Under the pieces are notes generated by a model, which made no database searches, had not been told where the DNA came from, and was given only the letters and a program-made list of their open reading frames with translations. DNA of 64,000 nucleotides from SZUA-442 sp963753185 (GTDB lineage Bacteria; Actinomycetota; Acidimicrobiia; Spongiisociales; UBA5794): contig CAVWBO010000007.1 of NCBI GenBank assembly GCA_963753185.1, forward strand, positions 2,046,001 through 2,110,000. The letters run 5' to 3'. Position 1 is the first letter of the stretch; every line of letters begins with the position of its first letter. Shown piece after piece: positions 51,754 through 60,644 of the stretch. The position numbers and the translations under genes are program-made.

Positions 51754-52142
51754 AGCGCCTCGGGTCCGAAGGACGCTGGCAGCAACTCGTCGAGGCTCAT
51801 CTCGAGCGTCGATCCATCGCGTCCGCGCATGATGACCCGCTCGACACCGAACTCCCTCATGACCTGGCGACAGGTGCCGCACGGCGTGCAGACGTCCCCG
51901 TCGGGACAGGCAACCGCCACCGTCGTGATGCGCCTGGCACCGGCGGCGATCGCGGTCGTGATGGCGTTCGTCTCGGCGCACTCGGTCGCGCCGTAGGCGG
52001 CGTTCTCGATGTTCGCGCCGGTCACGACCGTGCCGGTGTCGGTCACGATGGCGGCGCCGACGCGGAAGCGCGAATACGGCGAATACGAGCGCGTCGCGGC
52101 ATCGGCGGCGAGTTCGACGAGCTCTTCATCCGTGTGTGTCAT
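51744..52142 (-). CDS. cdd: Cytidine deaminase
   Basis: A 132-residue enzyme: YSPYSRFRVGAAIVTDTG, GANIENAAYGATECAETNAI with the zinc Cys and catalytic Glu, and TPCGTCRQVMREFG with two more zinc Cys. This is the small homotetrameric type. It turns cytidine into uridine, feeding the phosphorylases and Upp encoded next to it on the other strand. It overlaps ftsY by 4 bases, so it is expressed with ftsY. Confidence 0.96.
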   Translation of the reverse strand: MTHTDEELVELAADAATRSYSPYSRFRVGAAIVTDTGTVVTGANIENAAYGATECAETNAITTAIAAGARRITTVAVACPDGDVCTPCGTCRQVMREFGVERVIMRGRDGSTLEMSLDELLPASFGPEALEG

Positions 52143-53158
52143 TGTGCCACCAGTGCGTGTGCGAACGCTGCCGGATCGAACGGTATCAGGTCGTCCATGC
52201 CCTCGCCGACGCCGATGAGCTTGACCGGGACGTCGAGCTGCTGCTCGATCGCGATGGCGACGCCACCGCGCGCCGTGCCGTCGAGCTTCGTGAGGATCAC
52301 CCCCGTGACGCCAACGGTCGCGGTGAACGCCGATGCCTGTGCGATTCCGTTCTGTCCGACGGTGCCGTCGAGGACGAGAAGCACCTCGTCGATGCGACCC
52401 GCCTCCCGCCCGAGCACCCGTACGACCTTCCCGAGCTCATCCATGAGGTTCGCCTGCGAGTGCAGCCTCCCTGCGGTGTCGATGATCACGACATCGGCGT
52501 CGTCATCGACGGCACGTCGATACGCCTCGAATGCGACCGATGCGGGATCAGCGCCCGATCCTCCCGACACCACGGGGACGCCCACACGGTCCCCCCAGGT
52601 CCGCAGCTGCGTGTCGGCGGCCGCTCGATAGGTGTCAGCGGCACCGAGAACGACGGATCGTCCCTCGTCGACGAGATGCTTCGCCACTTTCGCGATGCTC
52701 GTCGTCTTGCCCGTGCCGTTCACGCCCACGACGACGATGACGGCCGGGTGGGCGCCGACCGACAGACGTCTGTCCTTCCCCTCGAGGATCGCTGCGAGTT
52801 CGGCTTCGAGCGCCACCCTCGCCTCGGCTCCCGACGAGGGGCCTCGTGTGCGCACCCCGGCCACGATCTCACTCGCCGCTCTCGGTCCGACGTCGGCGGC
52901 GATCAGCGCCTCCTCCATGTCCGTCCAGGTGCCATCGGAGACATCGGAGGACGCGAACACACCTCCGAGGGCGGTCGTGAGGGCGGAACGGGATCTCGAG
53001 AGCCTTCGCGCGAGCGATCGATCCACGACCTCGGGGACGGTTGTCCCTGGCCTCTGCTCTGCCACCATCGTCCCGGATCGCCGACGCTGTGCCACGAAGA
53101 CGCCGACGATGGCGACGATCGCGACGATGGCGACGAGTGCGATGACGAGAATGTCCAC
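52139..53158 (-). CDS. ftsY: Signal recognition particle receptor FtsY
   Basis: A 339-residue FtsY with an N-terminal membrane helix (ILVIALVAIVAIVAIVGVFVA), as in actinobacteria, and no long acidic A domain. NG domain: GVNGTGKTTSIAKVAKHL, DTYRAAADTQLRTW, DTAGRLHSQANLM and TKLDGTARGG. It lies downstream of smc by 30 bases, the conserved smc-ftsY pair. Confidence 0.95.
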   Translation of the reverse strand: MDILVIALVAIVAIVAIVGVFVAQRRRSGTMVAEQRPGTTVPEVVDRSLARRLSRSRSALTTALGGVFASSDVSDGTWTDMEEALIAADVGPRAASEIVAGVRTRGPSSGAEARVALEAELAAILEGKDRRLSVGAHPAVIVVVGVNGTGKTTSIAKVAKHLVDEGRSVVLGAADTYRAAADTQLRTWGDRVGVPVVSGGSGADPASVAFEAYRRAVDDDADVVIIDTAGRLHSQANLMDELGKVVRVLGREAGRIDEVLLVLDGTVGQNGIAQASAFTATVGVTGVILTKLDGTARGGVAIAIEQQLDVPVKLIGVGEGMDDLIPFDPAAFAHALVAQ

Positions 53159-53188
53159 GAAGTGACCTCCAGGACCGGGAAGACCTTC

Positions 53189-56100
53189 CTAGACGGTAAC
53201 CGAGCTCATGCGCTTCGAGAGAACCTTCGAGGACTCCCCCGGCTCCATGGTGACACCGTAGAGGACGTCCGCCGCCTCCATCGTCTGCTGCTGGTGCGTG
53301 ATGATGACGAGCTGCGTCTCACGACGGAGCGTGTCGACGAGCCTCAGGAACCGGTGGAGGTTTGCGTCATCGAGCGCTGCCTCGACCTCGTCGAGGACAT
53401 AGAACGGGCTCGGTCGAGCGCGGAACACGGCGAAGAGGAACGCCAACGCCGCAAGCGATCGCTCTCCGCCCGAGAGGAGGGACAGCCTCCCGACCTTCTT
53501 TCCCGCCGGTTGTGCCTCGACGAGGACACCCGTGCCCATGGGATCGGACGGATCCGACAGCCGTAGCCGGCCGGTGCCTCCGGGGAACACGAGCGCGAAG
53601 TTCTCCTCGTAGAGCGCCTCGATCTCCGAGAACGCCTCGTGGAAGAGCACCTCCATCTTGTCGTCAAGCGCGCCGATCACGGCGCGAAGGTCGTTTCGCG
53701 CGGTCTCGAGGTCCGCCAACTGGCTCTCGAGCTCGGCGACGCCTGCTGCGAGTTCCTCGTATTCGGAGGCTGCCAGGGGGTTGATCGGCCCCATTCGCCG
53801 CAGGTCGGCCTCGAGGGTCGCCAGGCGTTCCTCGAGCGTCCCACCTGTCTCGAGCTCCGGCTCCGGTGCGGCAAGCGCCTGCTCCTCGGTGGCGTCCGCC
53901 TCCCTGCGTATGGCCTCGGTGGTCGCCTCCAGCCTGACACGCAGCTCCGCCAGTTCCACCTCGAGCTCGTTGAGCGCATCGGAAGCGGTGCGGCGTTCCG
54001 TGTCGAGGCGTTCGCGCTGCGCTTCAGCCGCCTCCAGCTCGGAGTGGGCAGAGCCTGCCCGTTCGCGAAGCTCACGCTGACGGGTCCTGAGGGTGTCGAT
54101 GTGACCGGAGACGAGCGTGTTCGTGCGTTCAGCGGCGGCTTCGATGTCCGTGAGCGCGCTGAGCCTCTCGGCCGAGTCCGGGATGAGGACGAGCTGGGTG
54201 AGCTCGTTTCGGATGACGGCGAGCCGCTGCTCGCTCAGTCGCCGACGCTCTGCGAGCGAGGCCCTCCTCCCTGCCGCGTCCTCGAGGGATCGCCTGGCGA
54301 GATCGCGTTGTCGAGCCACCTCGGCCCTGCGATCGTTCAGCGTCTCCCAGGCTGCCTGACGTGCAGCTTCCTCGCCTTCGAACTCGGCAACCCTCTCACG
54401 GAGCGCATCCATTCGCTCGCGACGGGCGAGCTGCGCCTCCTCGATCGCGGTGATGCGGACCGCCAGCCGTTCTCGCTCTTCCCTGGACGCGCCGAGGGAG
54501 CGCTCTGTCATGGCAAGGGCCTCGGTGTATCCGGCGAGTTCGGCCTCGGCAGCCTCGAGCCTCTCGAGCGCCTCACGTTCGCGCTGTCGTGCCGACTCGA
54601 AGGTCCTTTGCGACGAGGTGAGCAGGCTGGAGGTGCGCTGCAACTCGCGCTCTGCGATCTCGACCTCGACCCGCGCTGCTTCGAGTGCGGCGGGACCGGA
54701 GCCGTCCGGCTGGGACACGAGAATCCCGTCGGCGGTGATCACATCACCTTCGGGCGTCACGGCCGTGACCATGGGATGACGCGAGACGACGCCACGACCG
54801 GTCTTCCATCCCTCCACGAGCACGCAGTCGCCGAGGTAGGCCGCAGCGAGAGCCCTGTCCGCTTTCGGTCCGAGCCGATCGATGAGCATGTCGAGGCCGA
54901 GCGACCTGGCGGCATCGCTCGCGTCGTGCACCGTGCGGGAACCGACGACAAGGGACACACCTCCGGTTCCCGCAGACTTGACGGCACCGGCGGTGGCATC
55001 GACGTCATCCAGCGTCCGAACGAGGTATGCGGACCGCCAGGCGCCGAGCGCTGCGTCGACCGCCTGGGCGATGTCCGCCGGCACGTCGAGCGCGGCGACG
55101 AGGGCGCCGATCACCCCATCGGCGTGCTCGGCGATGTCGCGTGCGCGCTCATCGATGAGCCCGTCGAGCGCACCTTCGAGTGCGTCGACGCGAGCACGTG
55201 CTCCTGCAACGACGATTCGCCGTTCCGCGGAGGCCTCCGTCTGATGCTCCCACGCCGACTGTGCCTCGATTCGCTCGTTGGACACCGACGTGTACGCATC
55301 CTGAAGTGGCGCCGTTGCCTCGTCGACACGAAGGATTGCCTGGTTCAGACGTTCGAGCTCGTCGCTCTCCTCCTCGATGCGGGAGTCGACGACGGCCAAT
55401 CGGGCAAGCACCCGACCCTTCTCGCCAGCATCACGCTCGGTCGCCGTTTCGAGCGCACGGAGGTCTCCCCGAAGGCTCGCGATCACGCCCTCTGCCGGGA
55501 GCTTGATCTGCTCTGCCAGGGATCGTTCCTCATCCTCGAGGGCCCTGAGCGCTGTCTCGCGACGTTCCGTCTCGTCCGAGGCTGCCACCTCGTCCTCCGT
55601 CGTTCGGGCGATCGCTTCGACGAGGCTCTCCTCCTCCGCGACGAGGTCCTCCCTGCGCTCTCCCGCACCGTCGATGCGGTCCTCGAGCGACCTGCGACGT
55701 TCCCGCGCCACCGAACCGATCTTGGTGAGGCGCTCCCTGACCGTCTCGAGGCGAGCCGCGGCAGCCGTGTCACGCGACAACAGGGCGCCGACCTCTCCGG
55801 ACTCGGCCCTCAGGAGATCGAGGGACCCCTTGAGGGCCGAGAGGCGAGCGTCGGCATCGGTACGCACTTCGAGCGCTGACTCGCGCTCGAGGGCGGCGTT
55901 GGACAGTCGCCCACGGATGCGGCGGATCTCCTCACCGCCGAGGAACAGACGCAACGCGTGGACCTCGCTGCGTACGGCATCATGGCGTGCCGCCGCACTC
56001 GCCTGCCTCTTGAGTGGTCGAAGCGCCCGGCGCTTCTCCGACAGGATGTCGTTGAGGCGTTCCACGTCGTGATCGGTGCGCTCGAGTCGGCGCACCGCCC

Positions 56101-56626
56101 GATCACGGCGGCTGCGATGCTTCATCACGCCTGCCGCCTCCTCGATGACCGAACGGTGGTCCTCGGGGCGCGCGTTGAGGATGTCACCGATCTGACCCTG
56201 GCCCACCAGCACGTGCTGGTTCCTGCCGATGCCGCCGTCAGAGAGCAGATCCTGGATGTCGAGAAGGCGACAGGACACCCCGTTGAGCTCATATTCGCTC
56301 GTCCCATCACGGAAGAGCCTTCTCGTGATCGTGATCTCAGCAAGGTCGAGGACACTGTCCTCGTCGTCGTTCACGAAGCTCAGCTGCACCTCGGCACGCG
56401 GCAGTGCGGGGCGGGTCGCCGTGCCGGCGAAGACGACGTCCTCCATCTTCTCCGTCCGCAGCGATCGGGTCGCCTGGGTTCCCATGACCCACGCGATCGC
56501 ATCGAGGATGTTCGACTTGCCGGAGCCGTTCGGCCCTACGACGACGTTCACGCCCGATGCGAAGTCGAGCCTCGTTCGGTCCGCGAACGACTTGAACCCG
56601 CGAAGGGTGAGGTGCTTGAGTTTCAC
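53189..56626 (-). CDS. smc: Chromosome segregation ATPase SMC
   Basis: A 1145-residue SMC: N-terminal Walker A VGPNGSGKSNILDAIAWVMG, two long Glu/Arg/Ala-rich coiled coils (about 165-500 and 660-970), a hinge near 505-655, and a C-terminal ABC signature LLSGGERSLAALAFLFAVF with Walker B PFYVLDEVEAALDDAN. It loops and aligns chromosomes with ScpA/B, which are not in the window. The usual neighbour mutM is absent between smc and rnc. Confidence 0.97.
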   Translation of the reverse strand: MKLKHLTLRGFKSFADRTRLDFASGVNVVVGPNGSGKSNILDAIAWVMGTQATRSLRTEKMEDVVFAGTATRPALPRAEVQLSFVNDDEDSVLDLAEITITRRLFRDGTSEYELNGVSCRLLDIQDLLSDGGIGRNQHVLVGQGQIGDILNARPEDHRSVIEEAAGVMKHRSRRDRAVRRLERTDHDVERLNDILSEKRRALRPLKRQASAAARHDAVRSEVHALRLFLGGEEIRRIRGRLSNAALERESALEVRTDADARLSALKGSLDLLRAESGEVGALLSRDTAAAARLETVRERLTKIGSVARERRRSLEDRIDGAGERREDLVAEEESLVEAIARTTEDEVAASDETERRETALRALEDEERSLAEQIKLPAEGVIASLRGDLRALETATERDAGEKGRVLARLAVVDSRIEEESDELERLNQAILRVDEATAPLQDAYTSVSNERIEAQSAWEHQTEASAERRIVVAGARARVDALEGALDGLIDERARDIAEHADGVIGALVAALDVPADIAQAVDAALGAWRSAYLVRTLDDVDATAGAVKSAGTGGVSLVVGSRTVHDASDAARSLGLDMLIDRLGPKADRALAAAYLGDCVLVEGWKTGRGVVSRHPMVTAVTPEGDVITADGILVSQPDGSGPAALEAARVEVEIAERELQRTSSLLTSSQRTFESARQREREALERLEAAEAELAGYTEALAMTERSLGASREERERLAVRITAIEEAQLARRERMDALRERVAEFEGEEAARQAAWETLNDRRAEVARQRDLARRSLEDAAGRRASLAERRRLSEQRLAVIRNELTQLVLIPDSAERLSALTDIEAAAERTNTLVSGHIDTLRTRQRELRERAGSAHSELEAAEAQRERLDTERRTASDALNELEVELAELRVRLEATTEAIRREADATEEQALAAPEPELETGGTLEERLATLEADLRRMGPINPLAASEYEELAAGVAELESQLADLETARNDLRAVIGALDDKMEVLFHEAFSEIEALYEENFALVFPGGTGRLRLSDPSDPMGTGVLVEAQPAGKKVGRLSLLSGGERSLAALAFLFAVFRARPSPFYVLDEVEAALDDANLHRFLRLVDTLRRETQLVIITHQQQTMEAADVLYGVTMEPGESSKVLSKRMSSVTV

Positions 56627-56696
56627 GGTCAGGAAGGTTACCAGAGCGAATTACAGGTGTGTAACCCAATCCTCCGAAGTGCTGTCGCGTCCGCCT

Positions 56697-57401
56697 CTAC
56701 ACACCGCTCTCGAGGGCGTCGGTTGCGGCGGCGATGGCGGCAGCCTTCTTGGAACCGCCTGTCCCCTGCCCGACGATCGCACCATCGACGACCGCGAGCG
56801 CTCTGTACACAGCTGCATGATCGGGCCCGCTCCGCTCGTATCGGAACGTCACGATGCGTCCGGTGTTTGCGAGGAGCTCCTGGAGCCTCGATCGTGCATC
56901 GCTGACATCGGGTTGCGCGATCCTGTCCGCGAGAATGGATCCCCACGTCGAACGCACAAGCCGCTCCGCAGCGGCGAACCCTCCATCGAGGAACACCGCC
57001 GCGATCAGGGATTCACAGACGTCGGAGAGGATCGAATCCCGTTCCCTGCCCCCGGAGCGCTCCTCACCGACGCCGAGTCGGATCAGGTCGCCGAGACCCC
57101 ATTCCCTGGCGATCGAGGCGAGCGTCGACTCGTCGACGACCGCAGCGCGCACCTTGGTCATCGACCCCTCCGGTTCCCCCGGCAGGGCCTCGTAGATCAT
57201 CTGGGTCGTGATGAGTTCCACGACGGCATCTCCGAGGAACTCGAGCCGCTCGTACGATGCGGCGTCTGCATGCTCGGCTGCGTACGAGGCGTGGGTCAGG
57301 GCCTCCTCGGCCCTCCTCGCCTCCACGAATCGATAGCCGATCGCCTTGTCGATCGCTCTGGCGACCGCGTCGATGGCCTCGTCGGACGTCATCGACGTCA
57401 C
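56697..57401 (-). CDS. rnc: Ribonuclease III
   Basis: A 234-residue RNase III: catalytic ERLEFLGDAVVELI near residue 51, VCESLIAAVFLDGG with the second acidic pair, and a C-terminal dsRNA-binding domain (about 160-230; SRLQELLANTG, GTGGSKKAAAIAAATDAL). It processes rRNA precursors and structured leaders such as the one before pnp (inference). It overlaps plsX by 4 bases. Confidence 0.95.
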   Translation of the reverse strand: MTSMTSDEAIDAVARAIDKAIGYRFVEARRAEEALTHASYAAEHADAASYERLEFLGDAVVELITTQMIYEALPGEPEGSMTKVRAAVVDESTLASIAREWGLGDLIRLGVGEERSGGRERDSILSDVCESLIAAVFLDGGFAAAERLVRSTWGSILADRIAQPDVSDARSRLQELLANTGRIVTFRYERSGPDHAAVYRALAVVDGAIVGQGTGGSKKAAAIAAATDALESGV

Positions 57402-58375
57402 ATGGCCGTCGCCGCAGCGATGCCTGATCCGACTCGTTCGACGAGTCCGTGCTCGACGCCCTCGCTGGCGATGCGAATCGCGTTCGACACGGCGAGCCTC
57501 GATGATGAACCGTGGGCGATGACGACCACTCCCTTCGTCCCGACGAGGTGGGCGCCGCCGACGCTCTCGGGGCTGAGCCGTTCGCGAAGCTCCATGAATG
57601 CCGGCATCAGGCCCGCTACGAGATCCGCGTACTCAGGGCGCGAGAGCGTCTCGAGGATCATGCGCTGGATCGCCTTCCCAGAGCCTTCGCTCGTCTTGAG
57701 CAGCACATTGCCGGTGAAGCCATCCGTCACGATCACATCTGCGGTGTCGGTCGCGATGTCACGACCCTCGACGTTTCCCACGAAGTTGATCGCCGGACTC
57801 GCTGCGAGCAGGCGATGGGTGGCGCGCTCGACTTCTCGACCCTTCGACGGCTCCTCCCCGATGTTCAACAGCCCCACCTTCGGACGATCGACATGCCCGT
57901 AGACCTCGGCGAGTGCCGATCCCATGACGGCGAACTGGAGGAGATGCTCGGGTCGACATTCGAGGTTCGCCCCGACGTCGAGGACGACGTGGCCCGTGGG
58001 GAAGATGCTCGCGATTCCTGGTCTCGACACACCGGGAAGGCGCCCGATCAGGAACGTGGCTGCTGCCATCGCGGCACCCGTGCTCCCCGCCGACACGACT
58101 GCGTCTGCGCTCCCGTCGCTCACGAGCCGAGCGGCGACGGCGATCGAAGCATCCTTCTTCTCCCTGAGCGTGTGCGCGGGATCATCATGGAAGCCGATGA
58201 CCTCGGAGGCAGGCACGACGGGGATGTCCGCTCGTCCGTCGACGATGGCGCCGATGGCGTGCACATCCCCCACCAGGACGACAGGGGCGCCTTCGGCGTG
58301 TGCCATCAGCGCGCCTTCGACGATTTCGCGAGGAGCGCTGTCACCACCCATCGCGTCGACGGCGATCATGGCCAT
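57398..58375 (-). CDS. plsX: Phosphate acyltransferase PlsX
   Basis: A 325-residue PlsX: IAVDAMGGDSAPREIVEGAL at the N-terminus, DAVVSAGSTGAAMAAATFLIGRLPGVSRP, and VIVTDGFTGNVLLKTSEG. It makes acyl-phosphate from acyl-ACP for phospholipid synthesis. It lies in the rpmF-plsX-rnc order seen across bacteria. Confidence 0.95.
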   Translation of the reverse strand: MAMIAVDAMGGDSAPREIVEGALMAHAEGAPVVLVGDVHAIGAIVDGRADIPVVPASEVIGFHDDPAHTLREKKDASIAVAARLVSDGSADAVVSAGSTGAAMAAATFLIGRLPGVSRPGIASIFPTGHVVLDVGANLECRPEHLLQFAVMGSALAEVYGHVDRPKVGLLNIGEEPSKGREVERATHRLLAASPAINFVGNVEGRDIATDTADVIVTDGFTGNVLLKTSEGSGKAIQRMILETLSRPEYADLVAGLMPAFMELRERLSPESVGGAHLVGTKGVVVIAHGSSSRLAVSNAIRIASEGVEHGLVERVGSGIAAATAM

Positions 58376-58381
58376 GTTCTG

Positions 58382-58558
58382 CTACGAGGCTTCGATGACG
58401 TCGCGCCCGTTGTAGGTGCCGCAGGTCGTGCATGCGCGATGGGGTACATGCGGCGCGTTGCACCGTGAACACCTGGCCACGGTCGGACGTGCGATCTTCC
58501 ACTGCGCCTTGCGCCGCCTGGTCCGTGACCGCGACATCTTCTTCTTGGGAACCGCCAT
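58382..58558 (-). CDS. rpmF: 50S ribosomal protein L32
   Basis: A 58-residue protein read directly from the sequence: MAVPKKKMSRSRTRRRKAQW at the start, then CSRCNAPHVPHRACTTCGTY with two CxxC pairs that bind zinc, ending VIEAS. It lies between yceD and plsX, the classic yceD-rpmF-plsX order. It is the zinc-binding (C+) form of L32. The ATG at 58558 has GGTTTCC upstream, only a weak Shine-Dalgarno. Confidence 0.96.
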   Translation of the reverse strand: MAVPKKKMSRSRTRRRKAQWKIARPTVARCSRCNAPHVPHRACTTCGTYNGRDVIEAS

Positions 58559-58576
58559 GGTGGAAACCTCTTCCGC

Positions 58577-59080
58577 TCAGTCCTCGGGGTCGAGGAAGTC
58601 CTTGAGGACGGCAAAGGGCGAACGCGTGTCGCCTTCGTCACCCGAGGAACCTGTATTCAAGTCCGTTCCTGCGCTAGTCACAAGTCCTGGGCACTCGTCA
58701 CCGCAGGTGTGGGCGATGGGCAGCGACAGGAGGACCTCGTCACGCAGCATCTGCTCGACGTCGATCTCGTGACCCTGGAGCGGATAGCTCTCCTCGTCGC
58801 CCGAACGGTCGAAGAGGGCACCCACCGTGACCTCGCGGTCGGTGGTGGACGCTGCGAGACACCGCACACATGCCTCGTGCGAGGTGAACGAGACCGATCC
58901 GGTGACGGCGATCCCACCCGAGACAGGGTGGAGTACGAGGTCTGCCCGAAGCGGGGGCTCGGGCTCGACGCCCATCAGATCGACCGACCAATCGACCGAG
59001 GCCTCGATCGTCTCTGGCCGCGAGGAGACGTTCCGGCTGAGAAGGTCCGACACGTTCACGAGGAAGGGGCTTCGGCTCAT
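58577..59080 (-). CDS. yceD: YceD family protein (DUF177), 23S rRNA accumulation protein
   Basis: A 167-residue DUF177 protein. The paired cysteines HEACVRCLAAS and HTCGDECPGL are the family's metal-binding pattern, and EIDVEQMLRDEVLLSLPIAH precedes the second pair. It is linked to 23S rRNA maturation/accumulation in E. coli and plants, and the pairing with rpmF is conserved. The tail is acidic. rpmF follows after 18 bases. Confidence 0.92.
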   Translation of the reverse strand: MSRSPFLVNVSDLLSRNVSSRPETIEASVDWSVDLMGVEPEPPLRADLVLHPVSGGIAVTGSVSFTSHEACVRCLAASTTDREVTVGALFDRSGDEESYPLQGHEIDVEQMLRDEVLLSLPIAHTCGDECPGLVTSAGTDLNTGSSGDEGDTRSPFAVLKDFLDPED

Positions 59081-59118
59081 GGGCGAACGGTAGTGCGACG
59101 GTCCCTTGGCCGGACCGC

Positions 59119-59637
59119 TCAGACCCCTGGGACGTCCGGAGCTGGGGGAAGCGCTGTGTGGAGCTCTGCTCTGGCCTCGGTCACGTAGCGGTAGAGCTCA
59201 CCGAGGATGGTCTCGGCCTCGGAGAGGTGGCGCTCCGCATAGTCCTCTGCCTCGAGCCTGATCCTGCGTGCCTCATTCTCGGCGTTGCGTATCAGCGTGT
59301 TGGCCTCCTCGACGGCCTCCTGGACGATGTAGTTGTCAGACACGAGCCGTTCCGACTCAGCCTTTGCGTTGGCCACGACCTCACGCGCCCGCTCGTTCGT
59401 CTTGGCGATGTACGTCTCGCGTTCACGGACCATCCAACGTGCTGCCCTGAGCTCCTCGGGTAATTGCTCGGCGGCGTGGTGGAGCCTGTCGAGCATCTCC
59501 TCCTGGTTGATCATCACGTTGCTCGACAACGGCACGGCCCTGGCATGCTCGATCTCGGTGATGAGATCCTCGAGGAGCTCCGCGAGTGCTCCGGGAACGG
59601 GGGGAGACGGCCGACTGCCTTCTGGTTGATCGATCAT
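59119..59637 (-). CDS. SepIVA-like DivIVA-domain coiled-coil protein
   Basis: A 172-residue protein: a Pro-rich N-terminus, then a nearly continuous coiled coil (about 40-160) rich in Glu/Ala/Arg, with segments such as ARKAES-like AREVVANAKAESERL and EANTLIRNAENEARRIRLEAED. It fits the DivIVA-like family. Its position between coaD and the yceD-rnc-smc run matches mycobacterial SepIVA, which acts at the septum and intracellular membrane domain. It overlaps coaD by 4 bases. Confidence 0.82.
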   Translation of the reverse strand: MIDQPEGSRPSPPVPGALAELLEDLITEIEHARAVPLSSNVMINQEEMLDRLHHAAEQLPEELRAARWMVRERETYIAKTNERAREVVANAKAESERLVSDNYIVQEAVEEANTLIRNAENEARRIRLEAEDYAERHLSEAETILGELYRYVTEARAELHTALPPAPDVPGV

Positions 59638-60110
59638 CCGAGGCGCTCCTTGAGTGCATCCGAGACGATGGGGGGTACGAGGTCCTCCACCGAGCCGCCG
59701 AGCCTGGCAACTTCCTTGACCAGCGACGACGAGAGATAACCGTACTCCGGCTTGGTGGCAACGAATAGGGAGACGACATCACCCGAGAGATGCCGATTCA
59801 TCTGCGACATCTGGATCTCGTAGTCGAAGTCCGTGACAGCCCGGAGCCCCTTGACGACCGTCTTGGCACCGATCCTCTTCGCAAAATCCACGAGGAGCCC
59901 CTCGAAGGACTCGACATGGACGTTGTCCCACGGGGCACAGCATCGGGCGAGGAGATCGACGCGTTCTGCAGCGGAGAACAGTGCCGACTTCGATGGGTTG
60001 TGCACGACCCCCACCACGACCCTGTCGAAGATGCCCGTACACCGCTCGATCACGTCGAGGTGACCCTTGGTCGGCGGGTCGAAACTGCCGGGCACCAGGG
60101 CGATGATCAC
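59634..60110 (-). CDS. coaD: Phosphopantetheine adenylyltransferase
   Basis: A 158-residue nucleotidyltransferase: VPGSFDPPTKGHLDVIERC with the T-x-GH motif, VVKGLRAVTDFDYEIQMSQMN and YLSSSLVKEVARLGG. It makes dephospho-CoA in CoA synthesis. It overlaps rsmD and the sepIVA-like gene by 4 bases each. Confidence 0.97.
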   Translation of the reverse strand: MIIALVPGSFDPPTKGHLDVIERCTGIFDRVVVGVVHNPSKSALFSAAERVDLLARCCAPWDNVHVESFEGLLVDFAKRIGAKTVVKGLRAVTDFDYEIQMSQMNRHLSGDVVSLFVATKPEYGYLSSSLVKEVARLGGSVEDLVPPIVSDALKERLG

Positions 60111-60643
60111 GATGACGGCCTCTCGAACATGCTCACCACGGCATCACCGTACCGCCGCTCATCGACACAAGTGAGGAATTCCGGCGCTGTGAGTGCGCTG
60201 GATGCCTGCCGATGGACGACGACGATGCCGGTGTCCGCGAGCAGGGCGTCCAGGCGTCCGAGCACGTGTTCGACGCTCTGGTCGGTATCCCGATACGGAG
60301 GGTCTACGAAGATGACGTCGAACGTCCCCCTGAGCCGACCCACCACGTCATACGCCGATCCCTGGTGGACCGTTCCACCGAGCCCGACAGCTTCGACGTT
60401 CTCGGCGATGATGCGCGCTGCGCGACTGGAACGCTCGACGAACACTGCGGACCTCGCCCCCCTGCTGAGCGCCTCGAGCCCGAGTCCCCCCGAGCCCGCG
60501 TAGAGGTCGAGCACATCAGCGTCGACGAGATGGCCTGCGATGATCGAGAAGAGCGACTCGCGGGCGCGACCTGTCATCGGCCGCGTGCCCGAAGGGGGTG
60601 CAGTGATCGTCCGGCCCTTGGCTCGTCCAGCGATGATCCTCAT
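60107..60643 (-). CDS. rsmD: 16S rRNA (guanine966-N2)-methyltransferase
   Basis: A 178-residue methyltransferase: MRIIAGRAKGRTITAP, VLDLYAGSGGLGLEALSRGA (AdoMet site) and IFVDPPYRD (catalytic DPPY). The ATG at 60643 is preceded by GGAAGAG and begins one base after the frame-corrected recG stop. The coaD-rsmD-recG cluster is conserved. Confidence 0.95.
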   Translation of the reverse strand: MRIIAGRAKGRTITAPPSGTRPMTGRARESLFSIIAGHLVDADVLDLYAGSGGLGLEALSRGARSAVFVERSSRAARIIAENVEAVGLGGTVHQGSAYDVVGRLRGTFDVIFVDPPYRDTDQSVEHVLGRLDALLADTGIVVVHRQASSALTAPEFLTCVDERRYGDAVVSMFERPSS

Positions 60644-60644
60644 G

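Noticed and set aside
53639..55879. 746-codon plus-strand open frame inside smc
   Set aside because: It is the antisense of the SMC coiled coils. High GC removes stops from this frame, and no domain or start signal supports it.
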